Assembly (NCBI GenBank): GCA_964561785.1
Contig: CAZLRF010000016.1
Location: 25,812 to 89,811 of the forward strand
Source of the DNA: DATBSL01 sp964561785
Lineage (GTDB): Bacteria > Acidobacteriota > Vicinamibacteria > Fen-336
Direction of reading: 5' to 3'
DNA length: 64,000 nt
Shown here: piece after piece, positions 51,044 to 59,740 of the stretch
How positions within the stretch are numbered: position 1 is the stretch's first letter
Layout: each line of letters opens with the position of its first letter
The notes under the pieces: generated by a model
The model's database searches: none
Told to the model about the DNA's origin: nothing
Seen by the model: the letters and a program-made list of their open reading frames with translations, nothing else
Made by a program: the position numbers and the translations under genes

Positions 51044-51640
51044 CTACTTCCCCGCGGGGGCGGGCGCCGCCTGCTCGTCGATCCAGATCCGCACGTGGCT
51101 GTCCTCGTCCGTCACCCGCACGATGTCGCCGCGCCGCTTCTTGAGCTCCGCGACCGCGGCCTTGATGTCGCCCCCCTCGCCCTCGCCGGCGAGGAACGCG
51201 TCGACGAGGCTCACCGGCACCTCGATGCGCACCTCCTCGGCCCGCCCGGCGGCGCCGTCCTTGGACGGCTTCGCCTTCTTGTCCACGAGCACCTGGACGA
51301 TGTCGCCCGTCCTCCGGACCCGGACGTTCTCCTCCTCGCTCTCGACGGTGACCAGCTCGGCGTCGCCCACCTCGGCGAGCGCCTTCCACGCCTTGCGCAG
51401 GTCGGCCATCCTCGGGCCGTGCTCGTCGCCCAGGCGGATCCGGCCGTGCTTCTCGATCATCCCGGGCGAGGCCTCGAGGACGGCCTCCACCACGCTCATC
51501 GGCAGGTTCACCGCGACCTTCTCGGCCTTCCGGGACTCCTCCACGCGGACGTGGAGCCAGGCCCCCGACTGCGCCTGGGCCGCCACGGGGAGGGCCGAAA
51601 GGGCCAGAAGGCCCGCGCCCGCCAGGGTCGCCTTCTTCAT
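51044..51640 (-). CDS. Secreted protein with two related beta-alpha modules
   Basis: A 198-residue exported protein: signal peptide (GAGLLALSALPVAAQAQ), then two modules that look alike. Module 1 is WLHVRVEESRKAEKVAVNLP...IVQVLVDKK; module 2 is EEVRIEVPVSLVDAFLAGEG...SHVRIWIDEQ. Each has a strand, a V.LP/VP.S.V helix start, a Lys/Arg-rich helix and closing strands. The downstream protein (50522-51037) repeats this design. ATG 51640 is used, with GGAGG about 9-10 bases before it. No known family was recognised. Confidence 0.65.
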   Translation of the reverse strand: MKKATLAGAGLLALSALPVAAQAQSGAWLHVRVEESRKAEKVAVNLPMSVVEAVLEASPGMIEKHGRIRLGDEHGPRMADLRKAWKALAEVGDAELVTVESEEENVRVRRTGDIVQVLVDKKAKPSKDGAAGRAEEVRIEVPVSLVDAFLAGEGEGGDIKAAVAELKKRRGDIVRVTDEDSHVRIWIDEQAAPAPAGK

Positions 51641-51862
51641 GGGACTCGTCCTCCGCTCGGGCCGGGGTCTCGTGCCCGCCCTCACTCCCTCTAACGCACG
51701 ATCTCGCGGGAGGGTTCTGGAGAGTCGACGTCCAAGCCACTGGACGGGCGCTGCTTGCCGCCCGGCGCAGGGCCGGGGACGGCCCCTGGGACTTCCGGCG
51801 AGTTGACTCGACCCCCGCCGCCGGATGATGCTGGGCTCCTACCGACCGAAAAAGGAGATCCC

Positions 51863-52243
51863 ATGAGCCTCAAGGACAAGTACGCTGCGGCGCTGAAGCT
51901 GGGCGAGGAGCTGAAGGTGAAGGGCGGCGACGTGCGGGAGGAGGGCGGCAAGCTCCACATCAAGGGCACCGCGGAGTACGCCATCGACCGCGACCACATC
52001 TGGGACCTGATCAAGAAGCAGGCGGGCTGGGAGAGCGAGATCGTCGCCGACATCAAGGTCGAGAAGACCGACGTGTACGGGTACTGGACCGTGAAGTCGG
52101 GCGACAGCCTCTCGAAGATCGCGAAGGACGTCTACGACAACGCCGGTCAGTACATGAAGATCTACGAGGCCAACAAGGACGTGATCGGACCGAACCCCGA
52201 CCTCATCAAGCCGGGACAGCGGCTCGTCCTGCCGAACAAGTAG
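51863..52243 (+). CDS. BON-LysM protein (KbpA/YgaU-like)
   Basis: A 126-residue cytoplasmic protein: a BON-like N-terminal domain (GEELKVKGGDVREEGGKLHI, then IWDLIKKQAGWESEIVADIK) and a C-terminal LysM domain (YWTVKSGDSLSKIAKDVYDN, ending IKPGQRLVLP). The same architecture occurs in KbpA, a potassium sensor, and no signal peptide is present, which agrees with a cytoplasmic role. AAAGGAG precedes the ATG. It is monocistronic, 33 bases before the phosphatase start. K+ binding is a family inference. Confidence 0.85.
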   Translation: MSLKDKYAAALKLGEELKVKGGDVREEGGKLHIKGTAEYAIDRDHIWDLIKKQAGWESEIVADIKVEKTDVYGYWTVKSGDSLSKIAKDVYDNAGQYMKIYEANKDVIGPNPDLIKPGQRLVLPNK

Positions 52244-52276
52244 GCCGAAGCGGCGCGGTCCGGCAGGCTCGCGCGC

Positions 52277-52882
52277 ATGAGGGGTGGCACCGGGCGCCGG
52301 GAGCTCTGGCTGGTGCGCCACGGGGAGACGCCGGCCAGCCGGGGGCGGACGCTCGCCGGGTGGACGGACGTCCCGCTCACCGAGCGGGGCGAGGCCCAGG
52401 CCGCGGCGCTGCGGCCGGTCCTGTCCGACCAGGCTTTCGACGGCGTGTGGGCCTCCGACCTCCAGCGCGCGGTGGCCACGGCGCGGCTCGCCCTCGGCGA
52501 GCCGCGCCAGGACCCCCGCCTGCGCGAGATGAGCTTCGGCCGGCTCGAGGGCGAGCCGTACCTGACGATGGAGGCCCGCTGGCAGGAGGGCCTCATGCGC
52601 TTCGAGGGCTTCTCTTCCCCGGGCGGCGAGAGCTACGAGGACCTGCACGCCCGCGTGCACGCGTTCGTCGAGGAGCTTCCGCCGGGGCGCCACGTCCTGT
52701 TCACCCACGGGGGCGTCGTGCGCCTCCTCGCGCGCGAGGTCGGGGAGGACCGCTTCGTGCCGACCGGGACCCTTCTCGTGCTGGACTGGGACGCGCGTCG
52801 GCTCCTGGCGCGGCGCGAGGGCGAGACGCACGCGGAAGGGGTCCCGGCGGGGCCGGAGCCGGGGAGGGGGGAAGAGCGATGA
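52277..52882 (+). CDS. Histidine phosphatase (phosphoglycerate mutase-like)
   Basis: A 201-residue protein of the His-phosphatase superfamily. The phosphorylated His is in LVRHGETPASR (residues 12-22); GWTDVPLTERGEAQA, ASDLQRAVATA and the second His in FTHGGVVRLL are standard. It could be a cobalamin/ribazole phosphatase, a phosphoglycerate phosphatase, or act on another phosphoester; specificity cannot be decided. Its stop overlaps the amidase start (ATGA), so the two are coupled. Confidence 0.88.
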   Translation: MRGGTGRRELWLVRHGETPASRGRTLAGWTDVPLTERGEAQAAALRPVLSDQAFDGVWASDLQRAVATARLALGEPRQDPRLREMSFGRLEGEPYLTMEARWQEGLMRFEGFSSPGGESYEDLHARVHAFVEELPPGRHVLFTHGGVVRLLAREVGEDRFVPTGTLLVLDWDARRLLARREGETHAEGVPAGPEPGRGEER

Positions 52883-54486
52883 AGCGTCGGAGCTTCGTGG
52901 GCTGCGGGGCGGCGGCTGGGGTGGCGGCGCTCGCGCGGCCGGGAGGCGCGGCGGGCGGCGCCGAAGCGGCCGTGCGCGTTCCCGCCTTCGAGTTCGAGGA
53001 GGCCACCCTCGCCGCCCTCCAGGAGCGGATGGCCTCGGGAGAGCTGACCGCGCGACGCCTGACCCTCGCCCACCTCGAGCGGATCGCCGCTCTCGACCGG
53101 CAGGGCCCCGAGCTGCGCAGCGTGATCGAGACGAACCCCGAGGCGGTCGCGATCGCCGAGGCGCTCGACGCGGAGCGGCGGGCGAAGGGCCCGCGGGGGC
53201 CCCTCCACGGCATCCCCGTGCTGCTGAAGGACAACATCGACACCGCCGACCGCACGACCACCACCGCCGGCTCGCTCGCCCTCGAGGGCTCGATCCCCGG
53301 GCGGGACTCGGGGGTCGCCGCGCGGCTGCGCGAGGCCGGGGCGGTCCTCCTCGGCAAGGCCAACATGTCCGAGTGGGCGAACTTCCGCTCGACCCGCTCG
53401 GTCTCGGGCTGGAGCGCGCGCGGCGGCCAGTGCCGCAACCCCTACGCGCTCGACCGCAACCCGTGCGGCTCGAGCTCGGGCTCGGGCGTCGCGGTCTCCG
53501 CCGGCCTCGCGCCGCTCGCCGTGGGCACCGAGACCGACGGCTCGATCGTCTGCCCCGCGACGAGCTGCGGGACCGTCGGGATCAAGCCCACGGTGGGACT
53601 CGTCAGCCGCTCCGGCATCATCCCGATCTCGCACACGCAGGACACCGCGGGCCCGATGGCCCGGACGGTCGCCGACGCGGCCGCGCTGCTGACGGCGCTC
53701 GCGGGGGTCGACCCGCGCGACCCGGCCACCGCCGGGGGCCGGGGCCGGGCCGCCGACGACACGAAGGCGCTCGACCCCCACGGCCTGCGCGGGGCGCGGA
53801 TCGGCGTCGCCCGCAACCTCGCCGGCTTCCACCCCGACACCGACCGGCTCTTCGAGGCGGCGGTCGCCGACCTGAAGCGGCTCGGGGCGGAGGTCGTGGA
53901 CCCGGCCGACGTCCCGCACGTGAAGGAGCTGGGCGACCCCGAGTACGAGGTGCTCCTCTACGAGTTCAAGGCCGGCCTCGAGGCGTACCTCGCCTCGCTC
54001 GGCGCGGGGGCGAAGGTGCGGACGCTCGCCGACCTCATCGCCTTCAACGAGAAGAACCGGGAGCGGGAGATGCCGTTCTTCGGCCAGGAGATCCTGCTGA
54101 AGGCGGCCGAGAAGGGGCCGCTCACGACGCCCGCCTACCGGGAGGCGCTCGAGACGTGCCGGCGCCTCTCGCGCGCGGAGGGTCTCGACGCCGTCTTCGA
54201 GAAGCACCGCCTCGACGCCCTCGTCGCCCCGACGGGGGCGCCGGCCTGGGTGATCGACCCGGTGAGCGGGGACCACTTCGTCGGCGGCAACTCGACGCCG
54301 GCCGCGGTGTCGGGCTACCCCAGCCTGAGCGTGCCGATGGGCTTCGTGTTCGGGCTCCCGGTCGGCCTCTCGTTCATCGGACGGGCCTGGAGCGAGGCCG
54401 TCCTCGTCCGGCTGGCCTTCGCCTACGAGCAGGCCACGACGCACCGCCGCCCGCCCCTGTTCCTGCGGACGGCCGCTCTCGCCTGA
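52879..54486 (+). CDS. Exported amidase-signature family hydrolase
   Basis: A 535-residue amidase with the Ser-cisSer-Lys triad: Lys117 (LLKDNIDT), Ser198-200 region (CGSSSGSG) and Ser222 (TETDGSIVCPATS). The N-terminus MKRRSFVGCGAAAGVAALAR is twin-arginine-like, so it is probably exported. The substrate (amide, N-acyl, or peptide-type amide) is not evident; it resembles the GatA-like group but is not GatA, as no gatB/gatC are near and it has an export signal. It is coupled to the histidine phosphatase gene. Confidence 0.88.
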   Translation: MKRRSFVGCGAAAGVAALARPGGAAGGAEAAVRVPAFEFEEATLAALQERMASGELTARRLTLAHLERIAALDRQGPELRSVIETNPEAVAIAEALDAERRAKGPRGPLHGIPVLLKDNIDTADRTTTTAGSLALEGSIPGRDSGVAARLREAGAVLLGKANMSEWANFRSTRSVSGWSARGGQCRNPYALDRNPCGSSSGSGVAVSAGLAPLAVGTETDGSIVCPATSCGTVGIKPTVGLVSRSGIIPISHTQDTAGPMARTVADAAALLTALAGVDPRDPATAGGRGRAADDTKALDPHGLRGARIGVARNLAGFHPDTDRLFEAAVADLKRLGAEVVDPADVPHVKELGDPEYEVLLYEFKAGLEAYLASLGAGAKVRTLADLIAFNEKNREREMPFFGQEILLKAAEKGPLTTPAYREALETCRRLSRAEGLDAVFEKHRLDALVAPTGAPAWVIDPVSGDHFVGGNSTPAAVSGYPSLSVPMGFVFGLPVGLSFIGRAWSEAVLVRLAFAYEQATTHRRPPLFLRTAALA

Positions 54487-54587
54487 GCCCCCGCCGCGGA
54501 GCGGGACCGCGCGGGCTCGACGCCTTCTCGGAACCCGGGCGCGTCATCCTGCGTTCTCGCTGCTCAGGGAAGCTCCGTTGGCTCTGC

Positions 54588-54593
54588 TACCAT
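54588..54593 (+). promoter_or_regulatory. -10-like TACCAT, leaderless context
   Basis: TACCAT ends 8 bases before the kinase ATG at 54602; CCGTGACG between them is not a Shine-Dalgarno sequence. An earlier in-frame start at 54578 would put the -10 inside the coding region. Confidence 0.45.
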
Positions 54594-54601
54594 CCGTGAC
54601 G

Positions 54602-55984
54602 ATGATCGGCCGGTCGGTGAAGCACTACGAGGTCGAGGAGCTGATCGGGCAGGGCGGGATGGGCGTCGTCTACAAGGCCCGCGACACCCGCCTCGGGCGC
54701 CCGGTCGCGCTCAAGGTGCTGCCGCCGGAGTTCTCCCGCGACCCGGACCGCAAGGACCGCTTCCTGCAGGAGGCCCGCGCGGCGGCCCGCGTCGTCCACC
54801 CGGCGATCGCCCAGGTCTACGACGTGGACGAGGGCCCCGAGGGGCTCTTCATCGCGATGGAGCTCGTCGCGGGGAGGACGGTGAAGGCCCTCATCCAGGA
54901 GCGCGAGCTCGACCTGCTCGGGGCCCTCGAGATCGCCTCCCAGGTCGCGCTCGGGCTGCAGCGGGCCCACGAGGAGGGCGTCGTCCACCGCGACATCAAG
55001 CCCGAGAACATCGTGGTGACGCCCGACGGCCACGCCAAGATCCTCGACTTCGGGCTCGCGAAGCTCCTCGAGCCGGCGGCGCCCCAGGTGCCGGAGGGCA
55101 TCTCCCACATGGAGACGCTCGCGAGGACCCAAGCGGGCTTCGTCCTCGGCACCCTGCGCTACATGAGCCCGGAGCAGGCCCGAGGCCAGGCGGTGGACCA
55201 CCGCAGCGACATCTTCTCGCTCGGCATCGTCCTGTACGAGATGGTGACCGGGCAGCTCCCCTTCTCGGGCACGACCGCCCTCGACACGCTGCACGCGATC
55301 GCCTTCGAGGAGACGCGGCCGATGACGGCGCTGCGAGCGAACCTCCCGCCGTCGCTCCAGCGCGTCGTGACCCGCTGCCTGCGCAAGCGGGCGCAGGACC
55401 GCTACGCCGACGCGAGAGAGCTGGCGAGCGACCTCAAGGCGGTGGAGCGCGAGGTCGAGAGCGGGATCTCGAGCAAGGCGCCGCTCGCCGCGCGCCTGCA
55501 GGAGCGGTGGGCGACGCTGCGGGATCGACCGCTCGGCGAGTGGCTCCTGCCCGCGGGGGTCCTCGTCATCGCCCTCGCCGTGCTGCTCTCGGTCGTGGTG
55601 CGGCCGACGCTCGAGGGGGTCGTCCCGGGCCTCGTCTTCCCCGCGATCGCGGGGCTCCTGGTCTGGCGCCGCTTCCGGAACCGGCGGCTTCGGCTCGCCC
55701 GCCGCTTCGTGGCCAAGGTCCGCAAACTCCCCGAGGTGCGCCTCGTCGCCCTCGACGGCATGCGGTTCACGCTCGTCGCCGACCGCGCCCGGGCGAAGAC
55801 CTACGTGCGCGCGAACGCCCTCCTCGACGCCGTGAACTCCAGCATGTTCTTCGGCGACCCGTTCACCCTCGTGATCCGCGAGGACGTCTCCGCCGAGGCG
55901 GAGCGGGCCCTGCTCGCGTCCCCCGGGGTCCTGCACGTCCGCGAGGACGAGCCGCCGGGGCCCCCGTCGGGTCTGTCCTCTTGA
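54602..55984 (+). CDS. Hanks-type Ser/Thr protein kinase with membrane segments
   Basis: A 460-residue kinase of the PknB/bacterial Hanks type. The kinase domain (residues about 9-275) is complete: GQGGMGVVYKA, Lys38 (VALKVL), HRDIKPEN (129-136), DFG (149-151) and GTLRYMSPEQARG. C-terminal to it are two hydrophobic helices (LLPAGVLVIALAVLLSVVV, VVPGLVFPAIAGLLVW) and a soluble domain of about 110 residues (VRKLPEVRLVALDGMRFTLV) with no family I recognise. Membrane anchoring and the C-terminal part may sense or present signals. Start evidence is a leaderless -10. Confidence 0.92.
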   Translation: MIGRSVKHYEVEELIGQGGMGVVYKARDTRLGRPVALKVLPPEFSRDPDRKDRFLQEARAAARVVHPAIAQVYDVDEGPEGLFIAMELVAGRTVKALIQERELDLLGALEIASQVALGLQRAHEEGVVHRDIKPENIVVTPDGHAKILDFGLAKLLEPAAPQVPEGISHMETLARTQAGFVLGTLRYMSPEQARGQAVDHRSDIFSLGIVLYEMVTGQLPFSGTTALDTLHAIAFEETRPMTALRANLPPSLQRVVTRCLRKRAQDRYADARELASDLKAVEREVESGISSKAPLAARLQERWATLRDRPLGEWLLPAGVLVIALAVLLSVVVRPTLEGVVPGLVFPAIAGLLVWRRFRNRRLRLARRFVAKVRKLPEVRLVALDGMRFTLVADRARAKTYVRANALLDAVNSSMFFGDPFTLVIREDVSAEAERALLASPGVLHVREDEPPGPPSGLSS

Positions 55985-56081
55985 CGAGGGGCGGGACGAG
56001 GGGGCTAGATTAGACGGACCGGGCATTTCGACCCGTTCGGCCGTCCCCCATTCCCGGACGGCCCCAATGGAGGAAGAGCGA

Positions 56082-56411
56082 ATGACGACGATCGCGAAGC
56101 TGGGCCTCGCCCTCGCCCTGGTCGTGGGCCTCGTGGGCTCCGCCGGCGCCGGCGACGAGACGACGATGAGCGGCAAGGTGGTGTGCGCGAAGTGCACGCT
56201 CAAGAAGGCCGACGCCAAGGAGTGCCAGGACGTCCTGGTCGTGACCGAGGGCGGCAAGACCGCCGAGTACTACGTCGAGAAGAACGACGTGGCGAAGGCG
56301 TTCGGCCACGTCTGCAGCGGCGAGAAGCAGGCGACGGTGACGGGCAAGGTGATGGAGAAGGACGGCAGGAAGTGGATCTCCGCCACCAAGATGGAGGAGA
56401 AGAAGAGCTAG
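56082..56411 (+). CDS. Small periplasmic Cys-containing protein (DUF6370-like)
   Basis: A 109-residue exported protein. A signal peptide (AKLGLALALVVGLVGSAGAG) is followed by SGKVVCAKCTLKKADAKECQ with three cysteines (C-x2-C and a third 10 further), a lone Cys in HVCSG, and beta strands (VTEGGKTAEYYVEKN, ATVTGKVMEKDGRKW). The pattern fits the small DUF6370 family as I recall it; no function is established. Metal or redox roles are possible. GGAGGAAGAG precedes this ATG. TAGATT (56006-56011) may be the -10, which would leave a leader of about 65 bases. Confidence 0.65.
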   Translation: MTTIAKLGLALALVVGLVGSAGAGDETTMSGKVVCAKCTLKKADAKECQDVLVVTEGGKTAEYYVEKNDVAKAFGHVCSGEKQATVTGKVMEKDGRKWISATKMEEKKS

Positions 56412-56472
56412 CGAAGAGGAGCGTCGCGCGCGTTGGAGCAGACGGCGCCCGGCCGGACCGGGGCGCCGCTGC

Positions 56473-57582
56473 TCAACGCGCGGGGCCCGTCCCGCGGCTC
56501 CCGCGGAGCCTCCCGTACAGCAGGACCAGCCGGCCCAGCGCTTCCTCGCGATCGAACTCCGGGGGCCGCTCGACGCGCCGCTCGACGGCCTCGGCCAGCG
56601 CGTGGGCCAGGGCTTCGACGTCGCCCCACCGCACGAGCCCCGGGCCCGGGTGCCACTCGGCGATGCCCCCCGACTCCCACGCGACGACCGGCACCCCGAA
56701 GTGCAGGGCCTCGAGCCCCGCGATCCCGAACGGCTCCTGCCAGCGCGACGGCATGAGGAGCGCTCGGGCCCTGCGGTAGACGCTCGACATTCGGTCCCGC
56801 TCCACCCAGCCGAGGACCTCGATCCCGGGGCCCTCCGCCTCCGCGGCCGCCACGAGCACGGGGCGCAGCGGCCCCGTTCCCGCGAAGACGAGAGGCAGGG
56901 CCACCCCCGAGCGCCGCCACGCCGCGAGCGCGTCGCGGACGCCCTTCGCCTCCACGAGACGTCCCGCGAACAGGACGCAGGGCGCCCCGCCCGGGCTCGC
57001 CCCGGGGTCGAGGCCGTGGACGAACGGCGGCACGACCGACACCTGCCGGGCGGCGACGCCCGCCGCCACCAGCTCCTCGCGCATGTAGCGGGAGAGCACC
57101 GTGACGTGGAGCCGGCGGGCCGCGGCCAGCCGCCGCTCGGTCAGGGCGTGGACCTCTCGGAAGTAGTCGCGGTCCTCGAAGCACGGAGCGCACGCCTCGC
57201 GGGTCATGGGGCGGCGGCACGGCTCGCCCGCGAGCGTCCACTTTCCGCGCGACGGGCAGAAGAAGCGGTGGTCCTGGACGGTCAGCACCGCGGCGGGGAG
57301 GCGCTCCGCCCACTCGAGGACGGCCGGGTTCGTCACGTTGTGGACGTGCACGACGTCGGGAGCGACGCCGGCCACGAGGTCGTCGAGGTCGACCGCGGCC
57401 TCCGTGCGCGACTCGAGGCCGGGTCGCAGGTCCACGGGGCACGGCGGGCGGAGCGTCCCCTCGTCGACGCCCACCGCGAGCCTCACGTCGTGGTCCCGCG
57501 CGAGCCCCTCGAGGACCCCCTGGGTCCACGCGTAGGCCCCGCCCCGGTCGCTCAGGCGGTCGGCGACGTGGAGGAGCCGCAT
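56473..57582 (-). CDS. GT4-type glycosyltransferase
   Basis: A 369-residue GT-B glycosyltransferase. The N-terminal acceptor domain starts MRLLHVADRLSDRGGAYAWT, with VDLDDLVAGVAPDVVHVHNV. A Cys-rich insert (FFCPSRGKWTLAGEPCRRPM, TREACAPCFEDRD) of the 'glycosyltransferase with Cys cluster' type follows. The donor domain has VLFAGRLVEAKGVRD and the EX7E-like region EPFGIAGLEALHFGVPVVAW. It would use a nucleotide sugar; no sugar cluster surrounds it. The ATG is 8 bases after TATGCT. Divergent from the S9 peptidase. Confidence 0.85.
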   Translation of the reverse strand: MRLLHVADRLSDRGGAYAWTQGVLEGLARDHDVRLAVGVDEGTLRPPCPVDLRPGLESRTEAAVDLDDLVAGVAPDVVHVHNVTNPAVLEWAERLPAAVLTVQDHRFFCPSRGKWTLAGEPCRRPMTREACAPCFEDRDYFREVHALTERRLAAARRLHVTVLSRYMREELVAAGVAARQVSVVPPFVHGLDPGASPGGAPCVLFAGRLVEAKGVRDALAAWRRSGVALPLVFAGTGPLRPVLVAAAEAEGPGIEVLGWVERDRMSSVYRRARALLMPSRWQEPFGIAGLEALHFGVPVVAWESGGIAEWHPGPGLVRWGDVEALAHALAEAVERRVERPPEFDREEALGRLVLLYGRLRGSRGTGPAR

Positions 57583-57590
57583 GCCGGCGC

Positions 57591-57596
57591 AGCATA
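57591..57596 (-). promoter_or_regulatory. -10-like TATGCT, leaderless context
   Basis: Minus-strand TATGCT ending 8 bases before the ATG at 57582; GCGCCGGC between them has no Shine-Dalgarno sequence. Confidence 0.4.
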
Positions 57597-57656
57597 GCCC
57601 GGCCCGGAGGCGACGCGGGCTAGAATGCCCTCCGCTCCCCGAAACGGAGGTCCCCG

Positions 57657-59693
57657 ATGCCTCGCGCCCTCGCCGTGCTGTCCCTCGTGCTCTCTCTCGT
57701 CCCACGCCCCGCCGCGGCCGGCGAGCGGGCGTGGACGAGCGACGACCTGCTCTCGCTGAGGGCCGTCACCGACCCGCGGGTCTCGCCGGACGGCCGGTGG
57801 GTCGCCTACGTCGTCGAGTCGCTGAACGCCGAGGGCGACGCCTACCAGACCGACGTCTGGCTCGTGCCCGCCGCGGGCGGCGAGGCGCGGGCCCTCGCCG
57901 CCTCGCCCGCCGAGGACGACACGCCACGCTGGTCGCCCGACGGCCGGTGGGTGGCGTTCCTGTCCGAGCGGGCCCGGCCGGGAAAGGGGGACGCCGACGA
58001 GGCGAGGCGACAGGTCTGGCTCATCCGGCCGGACGGCGGAGAGGCGGCGCCCCTGACCGACGCCCCCGGAGCGGTGAGCGGCTTCGAGTGGTCGGCGGAC
58101 GGGAGGACGATCGCGTTCCTCGCCCGCGAGCCGAAGAGCGAGGAGCGACGCAGGCGCGAGAAGGCGAAGGACGACGCGTGGACGCCGGGCGACCTTCACC
58201 CCTGGAGCCGCCTGTGGGTGATCGACGTGGCCACCCGCGAGGCCAGGCAGCTCACGTCAGGGCCCCTCCACGTCACGGGCATGAGCCTCTCCCCGGACGG
58301 CCGCACGATCGTCTTCGCCGGCCAGCCGACGCCCGGGGTGCCCGACAGCTTCCGCTCGGACCTCTACACGGTCCCCGTCACGGGCGGCGTCCCTGCCCCC
58401 CTCGTCGCCCGCAAGGGCACGGACAACGCGCCCGCCTTCTCCCCCGACGGGAAGTGGGTCGCCTTCGTCACGAAGGACGGGCGTGACGAGGAGTGGTACA
58501 CGAACACCTTCGTGGGGCTCGTCCCCGCGACGGGCGGCGCGACGCGGAACCTGACCGCCTCGCTCGACGAGTCGATCGGCGGCCTCGGGGGAGGGGCGCT
58601 CGCCTGGACGCCCGACAGCGGCTGTGTCCTCTTCACGTCTGCGCGTCGCACCGCCGCCCACGTGTACCGGGCGACGCTGGACGGAAAGGTCGAGCCGCTG
58701 ACCTCGGGCGGGGCGGTGCACGGGGCGCCCTCGGTCGACGCGAGGGGCGAGACGCTCGTCTTCCTCCGGGAGGACGCGGTGACCCCGCGCGAGGTGTGGG
58801 CGATGCGCCTCGCCGCTGCCCCGGGGGCCCGCCCCTCGAGAAGGGCCGCCCCCCCCGCCGCGCCGAGGGCGCTCACCGACACGAACTCCCAGGTCCGCGA
58901 CCTCCTCTCCTTCCCCAAGGAGGTCGTGACCTGGAAGGGCGCGGACGGCTGGGACATGGAGGGCCTGCTCGTCCTTCCTCGGGGCCACGTCGAAGGCACG
59001 AAGGTCCCTCTCGCCCTCAACGTCCACGGCGGCCCCGCCGGGGTGCATGCGAACACCTTCACGCCGGGGGTGCGCCTGTGGGGCTGGCCCCTCTTCCTGC
59101 AGAAGGGGTACGCGGTCTTCCTCCCGAACCCGCGCGGGAGCGGGGGCTATGGGGAGAGGTTCCGCGCCGCGAACGTGCGCGACTGGGGCGTCAAGGACTA
59201 CGAGGACCTCATGAGCGGCGTCGACGCGCTCGTCGAGCGGGGCGTCGCCGACCCCGCGCGCCTGACGGTGAACGGATGGTCGTACGGGGGGTTCATGACC
59301 TCGACGATCGTCACGAAGACCGACCGCTTCCGCTCGGCGATCGTGGGGGCGGCGGTGACGAACCTCGCCTCATTCGCCGGCACCGCCGACATCCCCCCGT
59401 TCGCGCGCTCCTACTTCGCCGCCTGGCCCTGGGAGGACCCGCAGGTGTACGTGGAGCACTCGGCGGTGTTCCGGGCGGGCCGGGTCAGGACACCCAGCCT
59501 CGTGGTCCACGGCGACCGGGACGACCGCGTGCCCGTCTCCCAGGGGTGGGAGCTCTACAACGCCCTGCGGGCGGTGGGCGTCGAGACCGAGCTGCTGATC
59601 CTTCCGCGCCAGCCCCACGGCATCCGCGAGCCGAAGCTGCTCCGGAGCTGCCACGAATGGTTCCTGCGGTGGACCGAGACGCACACGCGGTGA
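57657..59693 (+). CDS. Secreted S9-family prolyl oligopeptidase
   Basis: A 678-residue serine peptidase. The signal peptide (LAVLSLVLSLVPRPAAAGE) is followed by a WD-like beta-propeller (VSPDGRWVAYVVESL, WSPDGRWVAFLSER, FSPDGKWVAFVTKDG) and the alpha/beta-hydrolase domain from about residue 430. Nucleophile Ser542 is in NGWSYGGFMTS; VHGDRDDRVPVSQG gives the Asp and RQPHGI the His. It probably acts on periplasmic or external short peptides (dipeptidyl or acylaminoacyl type). GGAGG precedes the ATG; TAGAAT (57621-57626) is a candidate -10. Confidence 0.92.
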   Translation: MPRALAVLSLVLSLVPRPAAAGERAWTSDDLLSLRAVTDPRVSPDGRWVAYVVESLNAEGDAYQTDVWLVPAAGGEARALAASPAEDDTPRWSPDGRWVAFLSERARPGKGDADEARRQVWLIRPDGGEAAPLTDAPGAVSGFEWSADGRTIAFLAREPKSEERRRREKAKDDAWTPGDLHPWSRLWVIDVATREARQLTSGPLHVTGMSLSPDGRTIVFAGQPTPGVPDSFRSDLYTVPVTGGVPAPLVARKGTDNAPAFSPDGKWVAFVTKDGRDEEWYTNTFVGLVPATGGATRNLTASLDESIGGLGGGALAWTPDSGCVLFTSARRTAAHVYRATLDGKVEPLTSGGAVHGAPSVDARGETLVFLREDAVTPREVWAMRLAAAPGARPSRRAAPPAAPRALTDTNSQVRDLLSFPKEVVTWKGADGWDMEGLLVLPRGHVEGTKVPLALNVHGGPAGVHANTFTPGVRLWGWPLFLQKGYAVFLPNPRGSGGYGERFRAANVRDWGVKDYEDLMSGVDALVERGVADPARLTVNGWSYGGFMTSTIVTKTDRFRSAIVGAAVTNLASFAGTADIPPFARSYFAAWPWEDPQVYVEHSAVFRAGRVRTPSLVVHGDRDDRVPVSQGWELYNALRAVGVETELLILPRQPHGIREPKLLRSCHEWFLRWTETHTR

Positions 59694-59740
59694 GGCCGTC
59701 GTGAGCGGCCCGCCGCCCCCGGCGAGGTGCGCGGCCGCGC

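Noticed and set aside
52879..54486. The amidase as GatA of the aspartyl/glutamyl-tRNA amidotransferase.
   Set aside because: It carries a twin-arginine-like export signal, and no gatB or gatC is nearby.
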